Below are positions 27,053-36,351 of a stretch of DNA of 64,000 bases, in pieces. The notes under the pieces are model-generated. The model saw nothing but the letters and a program-made list of their open reading frames with translations. It was not told where the DNA came from and did not search any database. Source of the DNA: an uncultured Lachnospiraceae bacterium (lineage in GTDB: Bacteria > Bacillota > Clostridia > Lachnospirales > Lachnospiraceae); assembly GCA_947631625.1 (NCBI GenBank), contig CANRMA010000007.1, positions 1 to 64,000 on the forward strand, written 5' to 3'. How positions within the stretch are numbered: the first letter of the stretch is position 1; the number at the start of each line of letters is the position of its first letter. The translations under genes and the position numbers were made by a program.

Positions 27053-28450
27053 ATGAAAATGGTGAAAAGAATGATAATACCTGATTTTTATTGGAATTTA
27101 CTGTCGCAGACAGCCAATGTCCTTCATATTTTTGTCGGAGCATATTTTTATTATCGGCTTGTATTTCCTTTTCTTCCTAAAAAAAGAAGCAGCATTTGGG
27201 TGGGATTGGTTTACATAACTGTGCTGATGATATTTTTTATTGCGCCCGTTGATATAAACGGAAGCGTGGGTGATGCGATAGTTTCGGCAGTGATATTTGC
27301 CACAATGTATTTTCCGGATAAAAAGGACATATGGAAGAAACTGTTTCTTGCGGTAACCGTTTATCTGACGGAATGGATAACATGGGGACCGGTCTCTTTT
27401 TTACTTGATATATTTACGAAAATACTGCTCTATATTCCCGGTACCGCGGGCGAAGGTTACGTGTCTTTTGCGGCGACAGCGGCGCTTGAAATGTTAAGTA
27501 TAATTTTTGAAGTTTTGTCGAAGTTCGTTTTTATAAAATTATTTCATAAAATATACATTTACAAGGACGAGCCTATGACTAAGGCGGAAGCAATTTTCAT
27601 ACTTGTGCCGTTTATTTCGTTTGCTTCGGGAAGATGGGTGTTCAGATATTTCATAGATGTATATGCGATGGACGTAAAGCAGTATTTATGGGTAAATCAT
27701 CGCGGCTATGATATAATATTGCTCGTCTATCAGTTTATGGCCTTTGCGGGAATGCTTACCGTTATTAAGGTATATCAGGATATTAAGGCGGCAAAAAGGC
27801 AGGAGAAGGAAGAGGCCGTGCTTTTAAGGCAGGCTGAGGATATGGAGCGGCATATAAATGAAGTTGAAGAATTATACAAAGATATAAGAGGGCTTAAGCA
27901 CGATATGAGAAATCATGTGACGGTCCTTGAGAAGCTTTGCGGGGAAAATGAGGAAGCCCTGAGCTATGTCGAGAGACTCAAAGACAGCATAGATGAAACG
28001 GCTTTGGGAGATATAAAAAGCGGAAACCCCATCACAGATATCATTTTAAAAGAGAAACAAAAAGCGGCGGACGATCTCGGCATAGGATGCAGCTTAGATT
28101 TCCGTTATCCTAACGTCGATAACGCAGAGTTCAATGTCTTTGATATAAGCATAATAATCAATAATGCGCTGGACAACGCCATAGAGGGAGCGTCCGAGTG
28201 TGAAAAGGGGCATGTTTATTTTTCCTCTTTTCTTAAAAACAATGCTTACATATTGGAGATACGCAACAGTATTGCATATAAGAGGATAATTGATGAAAGA
28301 TGCGGCCTGCCTGTTTCAACCAAACAGGAAAGCGGACATGGCTTCGGACTTTTCAACATAAGAAAAACGTCGCAAAAATACCGCGGCGATATTGAAATAG
28401 AGCAAAGTGATGATGAGTTCATATTGACTGTAATGTTGATGATGCAGTAA
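27053..28450 (+). CDS. Orphan GHKL-type membrane sensor kinase (AgrC-like)
   Basis: 465 residues. Six or seven membrane helices span about 15-240 without a large loop, as in AgrC/peptide-sensing kinases. A coiled coil (about 245-285) leads to the phosphoacceptor region YKDIRGLKHDMRNHV, then N box IIINNALDNAIEG and a glycine box GHGFGLFNI. Such kinases usually pair with LytTR response regulators, but none is adjacent, nor is an autoinducer peptide gene. The start is uncertain: ATG 27053 and ATG 27071 both have only weak sites upstream. It is monocistronic. Confidence 0.85.
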   Translation: MKMVKRMIIPDFYWNLLSQTANVLHIFVGAYFYYRLVFPFLPKKRSSIWVGLVYITVLMIFFIAPVDINGSVGDAIVSAVIFATMYFPDKKDIWKKLFLAVTVYLTEWITWGPVSFLLDIFTKILLYIPGTAGEGYVSFAATAALEMLSIIFEVLSKFVFIKLFHKIYIYKDEPMTKAEAIFILVPFISFASGRWVFRYFIDVYAMDVKQYLWVNHRGYDIILLVYQFMAFAGMLTVIKVYQDIKAAKRQEKEEAVLLRQAEDMERHINEVEELYKDIRGLKHDMRNHVTVLEKLCGENEEALSYVERLKDSIDETALGDIKSGNPITDIILKEKQKAADDLGIGCSLDFRYPNVDNAEFNVFDISIIINNALDNAIEGASECEKGHVYFSSFLKNNAYILEIRNSIAYKRIIDERCGLPVSTKQESGHGFGLFNIRKTSQKYRGDIEIEQSDDEFILTVMLMMQ

Positions 28451-28518
28451 TATATATAGTAGAAAATAATATACGCAGAATATGTAAAACGAAATGTCTC
28501 TGTATTTCTGTAACGTAA

Positions 28519-28534
28519 GAATCTGTGCAGATTC
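28519..28534. promoter_or_regulatory. Palindrome upstream of the MoxR operon
   Basis: GAATCTG-TG-CAGATTC, a 7-bp perfect inverted repeat 63 nt before the MoxR start. It could be an operator or small hairpin; no cognate regulator is apparent. Confidence 0.3.
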
Positions 28535-28596
28535 GTAATCCTTAATCACAGTTTAACAATTACCTACCATTATATCATTCGGAGGAATTCAGTCTG

Positions 28597-29526
28597 ATGT
28601 ATCAGGAAAAACTTATCGACATTCAGAATGAAGTAAATCATGTATTAAAAGGCAAGGAAATCATAGTGCGCAAGGTGCTGGCGGCGATGCTTGGAGGCGG
28701 GCACATTCTGATGGAAGATATCCCGGGGGTGGGCAAGACCACGCTTGCGACTACTTTTGCAAGAGCGCTGTCGCTCGATCATCACAGGGTGCAGTTTACG
28801 CCGGACGTGCTGCCAAGCGATATACTGGGTTTTTCCATGTATAATAATAAAAGCGGCGAGTTTGAATTCCGCGAGGGAGCGGTCTTTTGCAATCTTTTTC
28901 TGGCCGATGAGATAAACAGGACTTCGCCTAAGACGCAGTCGGCGCTGTTAGAGGTTATGGAGGAGCGGCAGGTGAGCATTGAGGGCGAGACCAGAAAGCT
29001 TGAGGAGCCTTTTATAGTTATAGCGACGCAGAACCCGACAGGTTCTTCGGGTACGCAGATGCTGCCTGATTCGCAGCTTGACCGCTTCCTTATACGTTTA
29101 TCAATGGGCTACCCTGCGCATCAGTCAGAGGTTGCCATGTTAAAAGATGAGGTCTGGAAACAGGTTTCTTCAGTAAGACAGGTTCTGTCTCTTGAAGAGT
29201 TTCAGGCGCTGCGCGAGGAGACGGAGAAGGTTTTTGTGCATGATGCGATTTATGAATATATAGTCTCTCTGGTCGAGACCACAAGGATACATCCGCTTTT
29301 TGCCGTGGGCGCAAGTCCCAGGGGCGGGATAGCGTTGCTTCGTATGTCGAGGGCGATGGCGTTTATTGAAGGCAGGGATTTTGTGACGGCGCAGGATGTG
29401 CAGAGCGTCGTTGCGGATGTACTCGGACACCGCGTTAAACTTGGCGCAAAGGCGCGCGCCGAGGGCAAGGATTTATTTTCGTGTATGCAGGAACTGATCT
29501 TAAGCGTGAAAAGTCCCCGCTGTTAG
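28597..29526 (+). CDS. MoxR family AAA+ ATPase
   Basis: 309 residues. Walker A PGVGKTTLA (Lys47), Walker B LFLADEINRT, sensor 1 IATQNPTG, sensor 2 SPRGGIALLR. MoxR ATPases work as chaperones with DUF58 proteins. Ideal RBS CGGAGGAA before ATG 28597. First gene of a three-gene operon with DUF58 and transglutaminase membrane proteins, a widely conserved set of uncertain job, thought to remodel envelope or secreted proteins. Confidence 0.95.
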   Translation: MYQEKLIDIQNEVNHVLKGKEIIVRKVLAAMLGGGHILMEDIPGVGKTTLATTFARALSLDHHRVQFTPDVLPSDILGFSMYNNKSGEFEFREGAVFCNLFLADEINRTSPKTQSALLEVMEERQVSIEGETRKLEEPFIVIATQNPTGSSGTQMLPDSQLDRFLIRLSMGYPAHQSEVAMLKDEVWKQVSSVRQVLSLEEFQALREETEKVFVHDAIYEYIVSLVETTRIHPLFAVGASPRGGIALLRMSRAMAFIEGRDFVTAQDVQSVVADVLGHRVKLGAKARAEGKDLFSCMQELILSVKSPRC

Positions 29527-29596
29527 ATCGTGACATTCCGGGTTATTGTAAGGAGATCGCAGTTAAGATCCGACTTATATACGGATCGATGTTTTG

Positions 29597-30682
29597 ATGA
29601 GTATACGGCTCATATTGGATTGGATTATGGAAGAAAAAATACGTTTTAAACTCAGGCCGTTCGGGCTGATGAATTATCTGTTTACCGCTGCCATTGTCGT
29701 TTTTCTCTATGGCTTTTTCCGGAGTTATTTTCTTTTATTGTTGATAATTATAATGTCGGCGTGTCTTGTCATTTCGATAGCAGGTGTTATTATAATGGGC
29801 AAAAATGTGACTGCCGAACTTGGCATAGGTAAGGACAGGACGGTCTGCGGCGAAGAGACGATAATGGAGCTCAGGCTGCAAAACCCGACATGGACGGCGG
29901 CGCTTAAGGGCGAGGTCAGGCTTTCCATGTCCAATACTTTTCTGGAGAACGGCGCGGAGTGGACGGCGCAGCTGCCGGTTAAGATGCGCGGTAAAAGCAT
30001 GCTCAGGCTGCCGCTTCGCTTTGAGGATATCGGCAGATATATTATAGGCAGCGACCGTTTGCAGGTGTGCGATATGCTTGGGATCGTGTGTCTGGAGAAA
30101 AGAATGAATATCTCCTGCGAGGTCTTTGCGCTGCCGCCTGAGACAGCCGACGCAGAGTTTCCCGATATATCGGGATTGACCGACAAGGCGGCGCAGACGG
30201 ACGAGAGTTCCAAAAAAGGCAGCGATCACAGCGAGGTCAGCGATATCAGGGAGTATGCCGCCGGCGACAGACTGCGCGACATACACTGGAAAATATCGGC
30301 AAGACAGGGTAAGCTCATGGTCAAGGAGCGGGTTTCGGTCGCGGGGAGCGAGATGGTGATCCTGCTAAATTTTGTGAGGAATGATGAACTTGCGCAGAAA
30401 ATTCTTAAACTGGGAATTGTATATGCCAAAAGCTTTATAAGACAGCGGCTTGCGGTATGTATCCTGTGTTGGAACAATGCGGATCATTGTTTTGAAAAGT
30501 ATGGCTGTGCGGCGGACGAGGAGTTAGTCAGGGCTTACCATGACATTTTAAAAACGCCGCTTTCTCTTCGGACAGGCGGGGATATTTACAGGTACATGGC
30601 AAATACTTTTCCGTATACGGACGCATATCTTGACATAGGCGCGCATGGAGGGGAAGCGGGGGCCCTGTTGTATGAAAAGTGA
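29597..30682 (+). CDS. DUF58 domain membrane protein
   Basis: 361 residues. Two membrane helices at about 25-65, then a cytosolic or surface beta domain and the DUF58 motif (SEVSDIREYAAGDRLRDIHW-K) at about 210-240, followed by a VWA-like fold. It is the usual partner of MoxR. The start is not firmly set: ATG 29597 lacks a near ribosome binding site, and ATG 29627 is an alternative. 70 nt separate it from moxR and 27 nt from the next gene. Confidence 0.9.
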   Translation: MSIRLILDWIMEEKIRFKLRPFGLMNYLFTAAIVVFLYGFFRSYFLLLLIIIMSACLVISIAGVIIMGKNVTAELGIGKDRTVCGEETIMELRLQNPTWTAALKGEVRLSMSNTFLENGAEWTAQLPVKMRGKSMLRLPLRFEDIGRYIIGSDRLQVCDMLGIVCLEKRMNISCEVFALPPETADAEFPDISGLTDKAAQTDESSKKGSDHSEVSDIREYAAGDRLRDIHWKISARQGKLMVKERVSVAGSEMVILLNFVRNDELAQKILKLGIVYAKSFIRQRLAVCILCWNNADHCFEKYGCAADEELVRAYHDILKTPLSLRTGGDIYRYMANTFPYTDAYLDIGAHGGEAGALLYEK

Positions 30683-30709
30683 CGTACAAAGCAGATTGCG
30701 GAGGTCGGC

Positions 30710-33061
30710 GTGAAGGAACAAAAAAGAGGGATGATCAAACAGAATAAAGTGTATCCGTCAAAGGGGATAACGGTGGATCTGTCTTCTTTTTATGATGAGG
30801 AAGACCGCAGGCATACGCTTTTTCTTAAGGGCGCGCTTGTATATCTGGTCGTAATGGGCGCGATCGGGTGTTTTCTGTCTGCGCTTGATATGGAGTATTC
30901 CGCGCCTGTACTGAATGTATCCGTTTTTATCTTTTCCATGTTCAGTGTGTCGCTTTACTATAATAAGGTGTGGGAAAAGTGTGGATATCTCATATTGCTG
31001 CTGCTTCTTATATGGACGGGAAGCGCTCTGGGGAATTATGTAAACAGCGGCTTTTATGCTATAGCGAATGCGATATCGGAACGCGCGGCAGTATTTTTTG
31101 ACACAAGCGCAATGAGAAGTTACGGCGAACAGGTGGGCAACAGGTATGCGGCCGTGACGGTCTCGATGTGCTTTATAGGCTGTGTGTGCTGCGTTATTGC
31201 CAATATACTTATTTCCCGCAGGATGCGCTATAGAATGGCGGCTTTTATAAGTGTGGGACTGCTGCTCATACCGATATATTTGGAGCGGGAGCCGGATATA
31301 ATATACGCGGTTATGCTTATTACGGGCATTATTTCGGTTTACATAATAAAAGAGGGCGGCCATTATAAACTGACGTCGGACAATAAAGTGTATGAATTTG
31401 AGCACAAAGAGCGAAAGATCAGTTATGTGTATTCGGCTAAGACAATGGCTCAGGTGATGGCGGTGGTATTGACGATAAACGTAATCATTATCGGTTTATC
31501 GTATATTTTTTATCCTGAGGAAGAATATTCTTATGGAGGGAGAATGAGCGGCTTAAAAGAAAGCACTTTGGATACGGTCGAAAACATTTCCATACTGGGT
31601 ATCATGGGCTTATTTAATTTTTATCCGAGCAATGGCGGACTGACTAACGGCACTCTGGGCGGAGTAAGTTCGGTAAGGCTGGACCTTGAGACGGACCTGA
31701 CTGTCGAGTTTGCGCCGTATTCGGACGAGAGGATCTATTTAAAAACTTTTGAAGGAGGAACCTATAACCCTTACGGTAACAGTTGGAGCAGACTGACCGA
31801 CGCAAACGGCAGGATTATGATCGAAAAAGACGAAGACGCCGCAAGACTTAAGGAAAACTATGAAGACGGCGCGGCTTATTCCGCCAAAGGAGTCATCAAA
31901 ATAAAAAATGTCGCGGCGGCGGCAGGCGTATATCTGCCTTATTATTCCGAAGATACCGACAAGATAATATATCCGGGCCGGATTGAAGAATATGTATTTT
32001 ATCCCCGCCTGTACGGGGGCGTGGCGGCGCAGGAGAGTCCTGAGGCCGACGATATCGAAACAGAACAGAAAAGTCCTGAGGCCACAGAGCGATGGCTTGA
32101 TGTTCCGGAGCAGAACAGGGAAGTGATAGCGGAATTTGTAAAAGAAGCGGGGCTTAAGCCCGGAGACCCGGACGAAGCGGTCAGAGGGCTTGCGTCGTAT
32201 TATCAGGAAAACATACCTTACACGCTGCGGCCGGGAATGACCCCTTACAGGAAAGATTTTGTGAATTATTTTCTGTCGGAAAATAAGAGGGGCTACTGCG
32301 CTCATTTTGCCAGCGCCGCCACGCTGATATTCAGATATCTGGGTATTCCGGCAAGATATGTGGAGGGCTACGCGATCGATCCGGCCGATATAGCGGGGCG
32401 GGGAGAGATAATAGAGGACGCCGTGTATGAGGATTATTACGACGGCTATTCGCCGCTTATGACAAATGCGGTCGTGTCTGTGGACGCGACGGACGCCAAC
32501 GCCCATGCATGGGTGGAGATTTATGATGAAAAAGAAGGTTGGATAGTAGCGGACGTAACGCCCGTCTCATACGAAGAAGAGCCCGGCGAGAGCCTTTGGC
32601 AGCGGCTTATGGATTTCCTCGGCGGAGGAACCGACGATGATGCGGAAGCGGGAAGCGACAACGAAGATGACGCCGCCACAGGGCTTGACGAACGTACCAG
32701 ACAGCTGTATGCAAGGATATTGGCAGGACTGGCCGTAATATTCACGATCGCATTTACAGGTCGCATTATCATAAAAAAAGCCATAGCTTTAAATAATTAC
32801 AGAAAACTTGACTTAAACGGCAGACTGATAGTCAGATACCGGAATTATATAGAGAAAATCGCAGGAAGACAAAAAGAATTGACTAATATGGTCAATTACG
32901 AAGAACAGATATCCTGGCTTATTTCTAACGGATACTGGAAAATTGACCAAAGCAAAGCAAAAGAATACAGGGCAATACTTGAAAAAGCGGGCTTTTCCAA
33001 CGAAACCGTGTCGGAAGAAGAATTTAAAAAATTATTGCGCTTGTTGACTGTGCGGATTTAA
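30710..33061 (+). CDS. Membrane transglutaminase-like protein (TgpA type)
   Basis: 783 residues. Five or six helices at about 38-215 and one near 245; a large extracytoplasmic domain with a papain-like transglutaminase core: Cys530 (KRGYCAHFASA), His599 (NAHAWVEI), Asp615 (IVADVTP), so the triad is complete. A further helix lies at about 665-685 with a cytosolic DUF4129-like tail. GTG 30710 follows GGAGG by 5 nt. Last gene of the MoxR-DUF58 operon. Its final codons and stop (ATT TAA, 33056-33061) lie in repeat copy F, so the native C-terminus may have been changed. Confidence 0.9.
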   Translation: MKEQKRGMIKQNKVYPSKGITVDLSSFYDEEDRRHTLFLKGALVYLVVMGAIGCFLSALDMEYSAPVLNVSVFIFSMFSVSLYYNKVWEKCGYLILLLLLIWTGSALGNYVNSGFYAIANAISERAAVFFDTSAMRSYGEQVGNRYAAVTVSMCFIGCVCCVIANILISRRMRYRMAAFISVGLLLIPIYLEREPDIIYAVMLITGIISVYIIKEGGHYKLTSDNKVYEFEHKERKISYVYSAKTMAQVMAVVLTINVIIIGLSYIFYPEEEYSYGGRMSGLKESTLDTVENISILGIMGLFNFYPSNGGLTNGTLGGVSSVRLDLETDLTVEFAPYSDERIYLKTFEGGTYNPYGNSWSRLTDANGRIMIEKDEDAARLKENYEDGAAYSAKGVIKIKNVAAAAGVYLPYYSEDTDKIIYPGRIEEYVFYPRLYGGVAAQESPEADDIETEQKSPEATERWLDVPEQNREVIAEFVKEAGLKPGDPDEAVRGLASYYQENIPYTLRPGMTPYRKDFVNYFLSENKRGYCAHFASAATLIFRYLGIPARYVEGYAIDPADIAGRGEIIEDAVYEDYYDGYSPLMTNAVVSVDATDANAHAWVEIYDEKEGWIVADVTPVSYEEEPGESLWQRLMDFLGGGTDDDAEAGSDNEDDAATGLDERTRQLYARILAGLAVIFTIAFTGRIIIKKAIALNNYRKLDLNGRLIVRYRNYIEKIAGRQKELTNMVNYEEQISWLISNGYWKIDQSKAKEYRAILEKAGFSNETVSEEEFKKLLRLLTVRI

Positions 33062-33210
33062 CAAAACCCTTGCAGGCCGCTTTCGCTGCATTGAGCCACG
33101 CAACGGTGCTAAGGCTGCAAAATACGCAGCCTAAGAACCGGCGGGCTCAGAGCGCCTGCAAGGGTTTTGTTAAATCTGCACAGTCAATATACGTTAAATG
33201 CGTTTTGCCT
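33026..33210 (+). repeat. Palindromic element, copy F (eroded ends)
   Basis: Arms (TGTGCGGATTTAAC and GTTAAATCTGCACAG), TTGCAGGC/GCCTGCAA and the centre GGCTGC-AAAATAC-GCAGCC match copy A closely, but the termini are shortened (ATTGCGC on the left, GCGTTTTGCCTG on the right). GAATTT occurs at 33020-33025 and 33211-33216. It lies between convergent genes and supplies the stop codon of the transglutaminase gene. The plus frame 33070-33327 is a translation of it. Confidence 0.75.
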
Positions 33211-33243
33211 GAATTTGTAAACTTTGATAAAGTCTTGCAATTC

Positions 33244-34617
33244 TTATGCAGGTGCATTGTCCTTTTTGATCTTCTCATAAAGACCGTCGATGGTCATTTT
33301 TATATCTTCGTTTTTCATGGTTTTTAGAAGATATCCGGCGGGCTTTAAATCTCTTACTTTGCTTACGCTTTCCTTATCGCCCCTGCCTGTCAGGAAGACG
33401 ACGGGGATATCGGCCATTTCCTCGTCCGAACGGATCATCTCCAAAGCCTGCCTGCCGTCGCAGATAGGCATATCGTAATCCAGAATTATCATATCCGGCT
33501 TATGCCTGCCTATGCATTTAAGAGCGGAAGCGGCCGAGCCGGCAAGGACTACGTCGTAGTCGCCGCTTAATAACATTTTCATGCCATGCTGGACAGTGTC
33601 CGAGTCGTCCACGACTAAGATCTGCGGCTTCTTTTCTATGTGGGCTTTTTCCAGATAATGTTTTATTTCCCTGGTCGCATTCTCCGCGGAAATGGTGATG
33701 TCGAAATCTTCGTCCACATCCTTGCTCGGAACCAACATACAGAAACCGAAGTAACCGTCTCCCGTGTTAAACAAAAGGCTGTATTCGGGAGTCTGCATAT
33801 CGAAAAAGTTTAAAAACTGGTCATATGTAAGCAGACTTTCTTTTTCCAGACCGACCAGTCCGAGAGTGGGAAAAGCCGATATGATGGTCTCCATAAACTG
33901 TATGGAAATGTAACGCGCGGCGTTGATGATAAGGTCGTCTATGCCGTTAAAGCGTATTTCCAACATCTGACCTATCGTATTTATCAAAAATTCCTCTTCA
34001 TATATCAGTATCACATCATGTTCGGTGCCCCTTTCGGTACTATATGACAGTTTATAAAAAAGCGCGGTGCCGAAATTCTCTCCGCCGTACTGGTCGCTGA
34101 CGATGCGGGTGTCCAGTCTGAACATACCGTTGAGCACTTTTATTATCGTATGCTCAAGGGCGTTTATTACTTCTTCGGGGGGAAGGTTGCCCCACTTGCT
34201 CTTGCGTCCGCCTATCGTTTTGCCGACGATCTCACAATCTTCCGTCAGGGTATGCGCAGTCATCCAGCCTATGCATACGCCCAGAAAATGCCTTACGGAA
34301 TCCAAAGAACAGTTAGTCTCTGCTAACTCAAGCTCCAGAGAGGCAAGGGTCTTGTTTTTAAATGTATCATGCAGCCGTTTATGGAGAGTATAGCCTTCGA
34401 AGCCGATCGACTGCATATATTCCTCTTCCCTTGCGAAATGTTCCGTCACATGATATTTGAAATATTTGATGCCTTCCGTGCTTATCCAGTCTTTATTGTT
34501 TTCGTCTTTACTCATATTGAGCAGCCTTTTCATAATGGAAAAAAGCTGTTTATGGTCCTTATCGATAAAATCCACTCCTATGTTGAAGCGTTCACGCCAT
34601 TCAGGTTTTTCGTTCAT
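33244..34617 (-). CDS. Bacteriohemerythrin fused to a receiver domain
   Basis: 457 residues, soluble. Residues 1-135 are hemerythrin with every di-iron ligand: His22 (DKDHKQLF), His60-x3-Glu64 (HFARE), His79-x3-His83 (HKRLH) and H-x4-D (TAHTLTED). Residues about 150-325 form a middle domain that faintly recalls CheX-like phosphatases; uncertain. Residues about 333-455 are a receiver: VVDDSDT, phosphoacceptor IILDYDMPICDG, FLTGRG, Lys in YLLKTMK. The product probably couples oxygen (or NO) binding to phosphorelay. ATG 34617 follows AGGAGG; the upstream extension to 34686 has no site. Monocistronic, no kinase adjacent. Confidence 0.85.
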   Translation of the reverse strand: MNEKPEWRERFNIGVDFIDKDHKQLFSIMKRLLNMSKDENNKDWISTEGIKYFKYHVTEHFAREEEYMQSIGFEGYTLHKRLHDTFKNKTLASLELELAETNCSLDSVRHFLGVCIGWMTAHTLTEDCEIVGKTIGGRKSKWGNLPPEEVINALEHTIIKVLNGMFRLDTRIVSDQYGGENFGTALFYKLSYSTERGTEHDVILIYEEEFLINTIGQMLEIRFNGIDDLIINAARYISIQFMETIISAFPTLGLVGLEKESLLTYDQFLNFFDMQTPEYSLLFNTGDGYFGFCMLVPSKDVDEDFDITISAENATREIKHYLEKAHIEKKPQILVVDDSDTVQHGMKMLLSGDYDVVLAGSAASALKCIGRHKPDMIILDYDMPICDGRQALEMIRSDEEMADIPVVFLTGRGDKESVSKVRDLKPAGYLLKTMKNEDIKMTIDGLYEKIKKDNAPA

Positions 34618-34861
34618 AATGTACCTCCTGCCATAGTAAAAATATGGTGATAATGTGTGAATTGCGCGCTGCAGAACTCCCGTCATAACAGATAAGAGTC
34701 CGGCGGCGTTTATGTCGGTTATGTCTTAGCGGTATGTCAGACTATATATGTTTTTATGTACATTCGTCTATAGTATAGCATAAATTATCTGAAATGGAAT
34801 GATTTTTTTGTGTAAGATTTATGCAGGATTACTGTAGGTGGGTCCGGGCAGGATTACGCTG

Positions 34862-34890
34862 TTGACATGACATTGTAAACAGGATATAAT
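34862..34890 (+). promoter_or_regulatory. Consensus sigma-A promoter for the DegV gene
   Basis: TTGACA (34862-34867), 17-nt spacer, TATAAT (34885-34890), both hexamers perfect. It lies 90 nt before the DegV start, giving a leader of about 80 nt. The rest of the 362-base gap 34618-34979 contains a 10-bp repeat (GCAGGATTAC twice, about 34822-34860) and nothing else recognised. Confidence 0.9.
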
Positions 34891-34979
34891 ATCATCTATA
34901 GCCTTAAAACGGGCTATTTTGTAATGTAATGAAAGTTTTTTGCATATCGCAAATATGATGTCCAATGAGGTAAAACAGC

Positions 34980-35819
34980 GTGAAATGTAGGATTGTTGCG
35001 GATTCGTCCGCAAATGTATTTGAAAGAGAAGGAGTTGACTTTGTCAGTGTTCCGTTGAAGGTCGTGACAGCTGAGAGAGAATTCCCTGATATAAAAGGAA
35101 CGGATATTGCTGAAATGCTGTCTTACCTTCAGGACTATGTCGGCAATTCGGGAACGTCATGCCCGCACATGTTGGACTGGATAAAAGCGTTCGGAGACGC
35201 CGATACGATTTTGGCGGTAACGATCACCAGCGGGCTTTCCAACAGTTTTTCAACCGCGATGCATGCAAAAGCAAGTTATAAAGCTTCCCATAAAAACGCC
35301 AATATTTTAATAGTGGATTCTTTGTCTGCGGGACCGGAGCTTGAGCTTATAATAGAAAAAATGGAAGACGTAGTCAAAGCGGGACTCAGTTTTAAGGAAA
35401 TGTCACAGGAAGTGACAAAATACTGCAGGACGACACATACATTGTTTGCGCTTAAAAATCTGGATAATCTGGCAAGAAATAAAAGAGTCAGCCCGGCAGC
35501 GGCCCGTATCGCGGCGGTTTTCGGAGTCAGGATCGTAGGAAAGGCCAACAGCGAAGGCGCCATGCAGGTATTACATAAAAGCCGCGGTGAGTCGCAGGCG
35601 GTTGCAAGTATTTATGAGGAAATGTTAAAATACGGGTACAACGGTGGAAAGGTAAGGTTGGCGCATTGTTTTAATCCCCAGATAGCTCAGAGCCTTTCCG
35701 ATCTTGTGCATAAGGATTACCCGGATGCGGATGTACGTATCACCCATTGTACCGCGCTGTGCAGCTTTTATGCTGAAAAAGGCGGTTTAATGGTCGGCTA
35801 TGAAGGCGAGGATATATAG
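34980..35819 (+). CDS. DegV family fatty-acid-binding protein
   Basis: 279 residues, the normal DegV length. N-terminal CRIVADSSAN, the lipid-site loop TSCPHMLDWIKAF, ITSGLSNSFSTAM and the C-terminal domain ending in GGLMVGYEGE. DegV/FakB proteins bind fatty acids and, with FakA kinase, feed exogenous acids into phospholipid synthesis; no fakA is here. GTG 34980 follows GAGGT by 8 nt. It has its own strong promoter and ends in a convergent hairpin with ohrR. Confidence 0.9.
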   Translation: MKCRIVADSSANVFEREGVDFVSVPLKVVTAEREFPDIKGTDIAEMLSYLQDYVGNSGTSCPHMLDWIKAFGDADTILAVTITSGLSNSFSTAMHAKASYKASHKNANILIVDSLSAGPELELIIEKMEDVVKAGLSFKEMSQEVTKYCRTTHTLFALKNLDNLARNKRVSPAAARIAAVFGVRIVGKANSEGAMQVLHKSRGESQAVASIYEEMLKYGYNGGKVRLAHCFNPQIAQSLSDLVHKDYPDADVRITHCTALCSFYAEKGGLMVGYEGEDI

Positions 35820-35850
35820 GGAACAGATTCATGATAATGAATCTGTTCCC
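35819..35850. terminator. 32-nt palindrome between convergent DegV and ohrR genes
   Basis: GGGAACAGATTCAT, loop GATA, ATGAATCTGTTCCC: a perfect 14-bp stem starting at the DegV stop codon and ending 5 nt before the ohrR stop. No T-run on either side, so it may protect 3' ends or terminate both transcripts. Confidence 0.55.
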
Positions 35851-35854
35851 AGAT

Positions 35855-36292
35855 TCAGGACATTTTGTCCAGTAATTCATATAGAAGCTTATATAAAGTC
35901 GTTGCCTCTTTTTCTGACATATCGACACAGGAGGAAAGCTTATCGGGAATATGTACGGCCCGTTCTTTCAGCTCTTCGCCGGCCTCGGTGATGGAGACTA
36001 TAAGACTTCGCTCATCATCCTTGGATCGATTGCGCACAATGTATTTTTTGCTTTCAAGTTTTTTCAGCACCGGCGTAAGAGTGCCCGAATCCAGATAAAG
36101 GAATTCTCCCAGTTCTTTTACGGTAAGCTGCTTTTGCTCCCACAGGACCATCATGGTAATGTACTGCGTATAGGTAAGATCCAATTCGTCAAGATACGGT
36201 TTATATCTGCGTATGATCTCCTTGGAACAGGCATAGAGAGGAAAACACAGCTGATTTTTTAATTTTAAGCGATCATATTTATTATCCGACAC
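35855..36292 (-). CDS. ohrR: OhrR-type MarR-family peroxide-sensing repressor
   Basis: 145 residues. N-terminal CFPLYACSKEIIRRYKPYLD with sensor Cys16, and LDLTYTQYITMMVLWE, are hallmarks of OhrR rather than general MarR proteins. Winged helix: TVKELGEFLYLDSGTLTPVL, wing RSKDDERSLIV. Organic peroxides oxidise the Cys and release DNA. GTG 36292 follows AGGAG. The gene lies 59 nt downstream of the peroxidase gene, same strand, so one transcript from the boxed promoter at 36951-36979 would give autoregulation. Confidence 0.88.
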   Translation of the reverse strand: MSDNKYDRLKLKNQLCFPLYACSKEIIRRYKPYLDELDLTYTQYITMMVLWEQKQLTVKELGEFLYLDSGTLTPVLKKLESKKYIVRNRSKDDERSLIVSITEAGEELKERAVHIPDKLSSCVDMSEKEATTLYKLLYELLDKMS

Positions 36293-36325
36293 AAAATCAC
36301 AACTCCTTGCTATTATTATTCCCGT

Positions 36326-36343
36326 CAGGCAATGGTGAAACCC
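36326..36343 (+). repeat. Possible solo end of the palindromic element
   Basis: CAGGCAATGGTGAAACCC resembles the copy E terminus CAGGCAATTGCGAAACGC with few mismatches, and lies 33 nt from the ohrR start, as copy E does from its gene. A very short match, so chance is possible. Confidence 0.3.
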
Positions 36344-36351
36344 GTAAGCCT

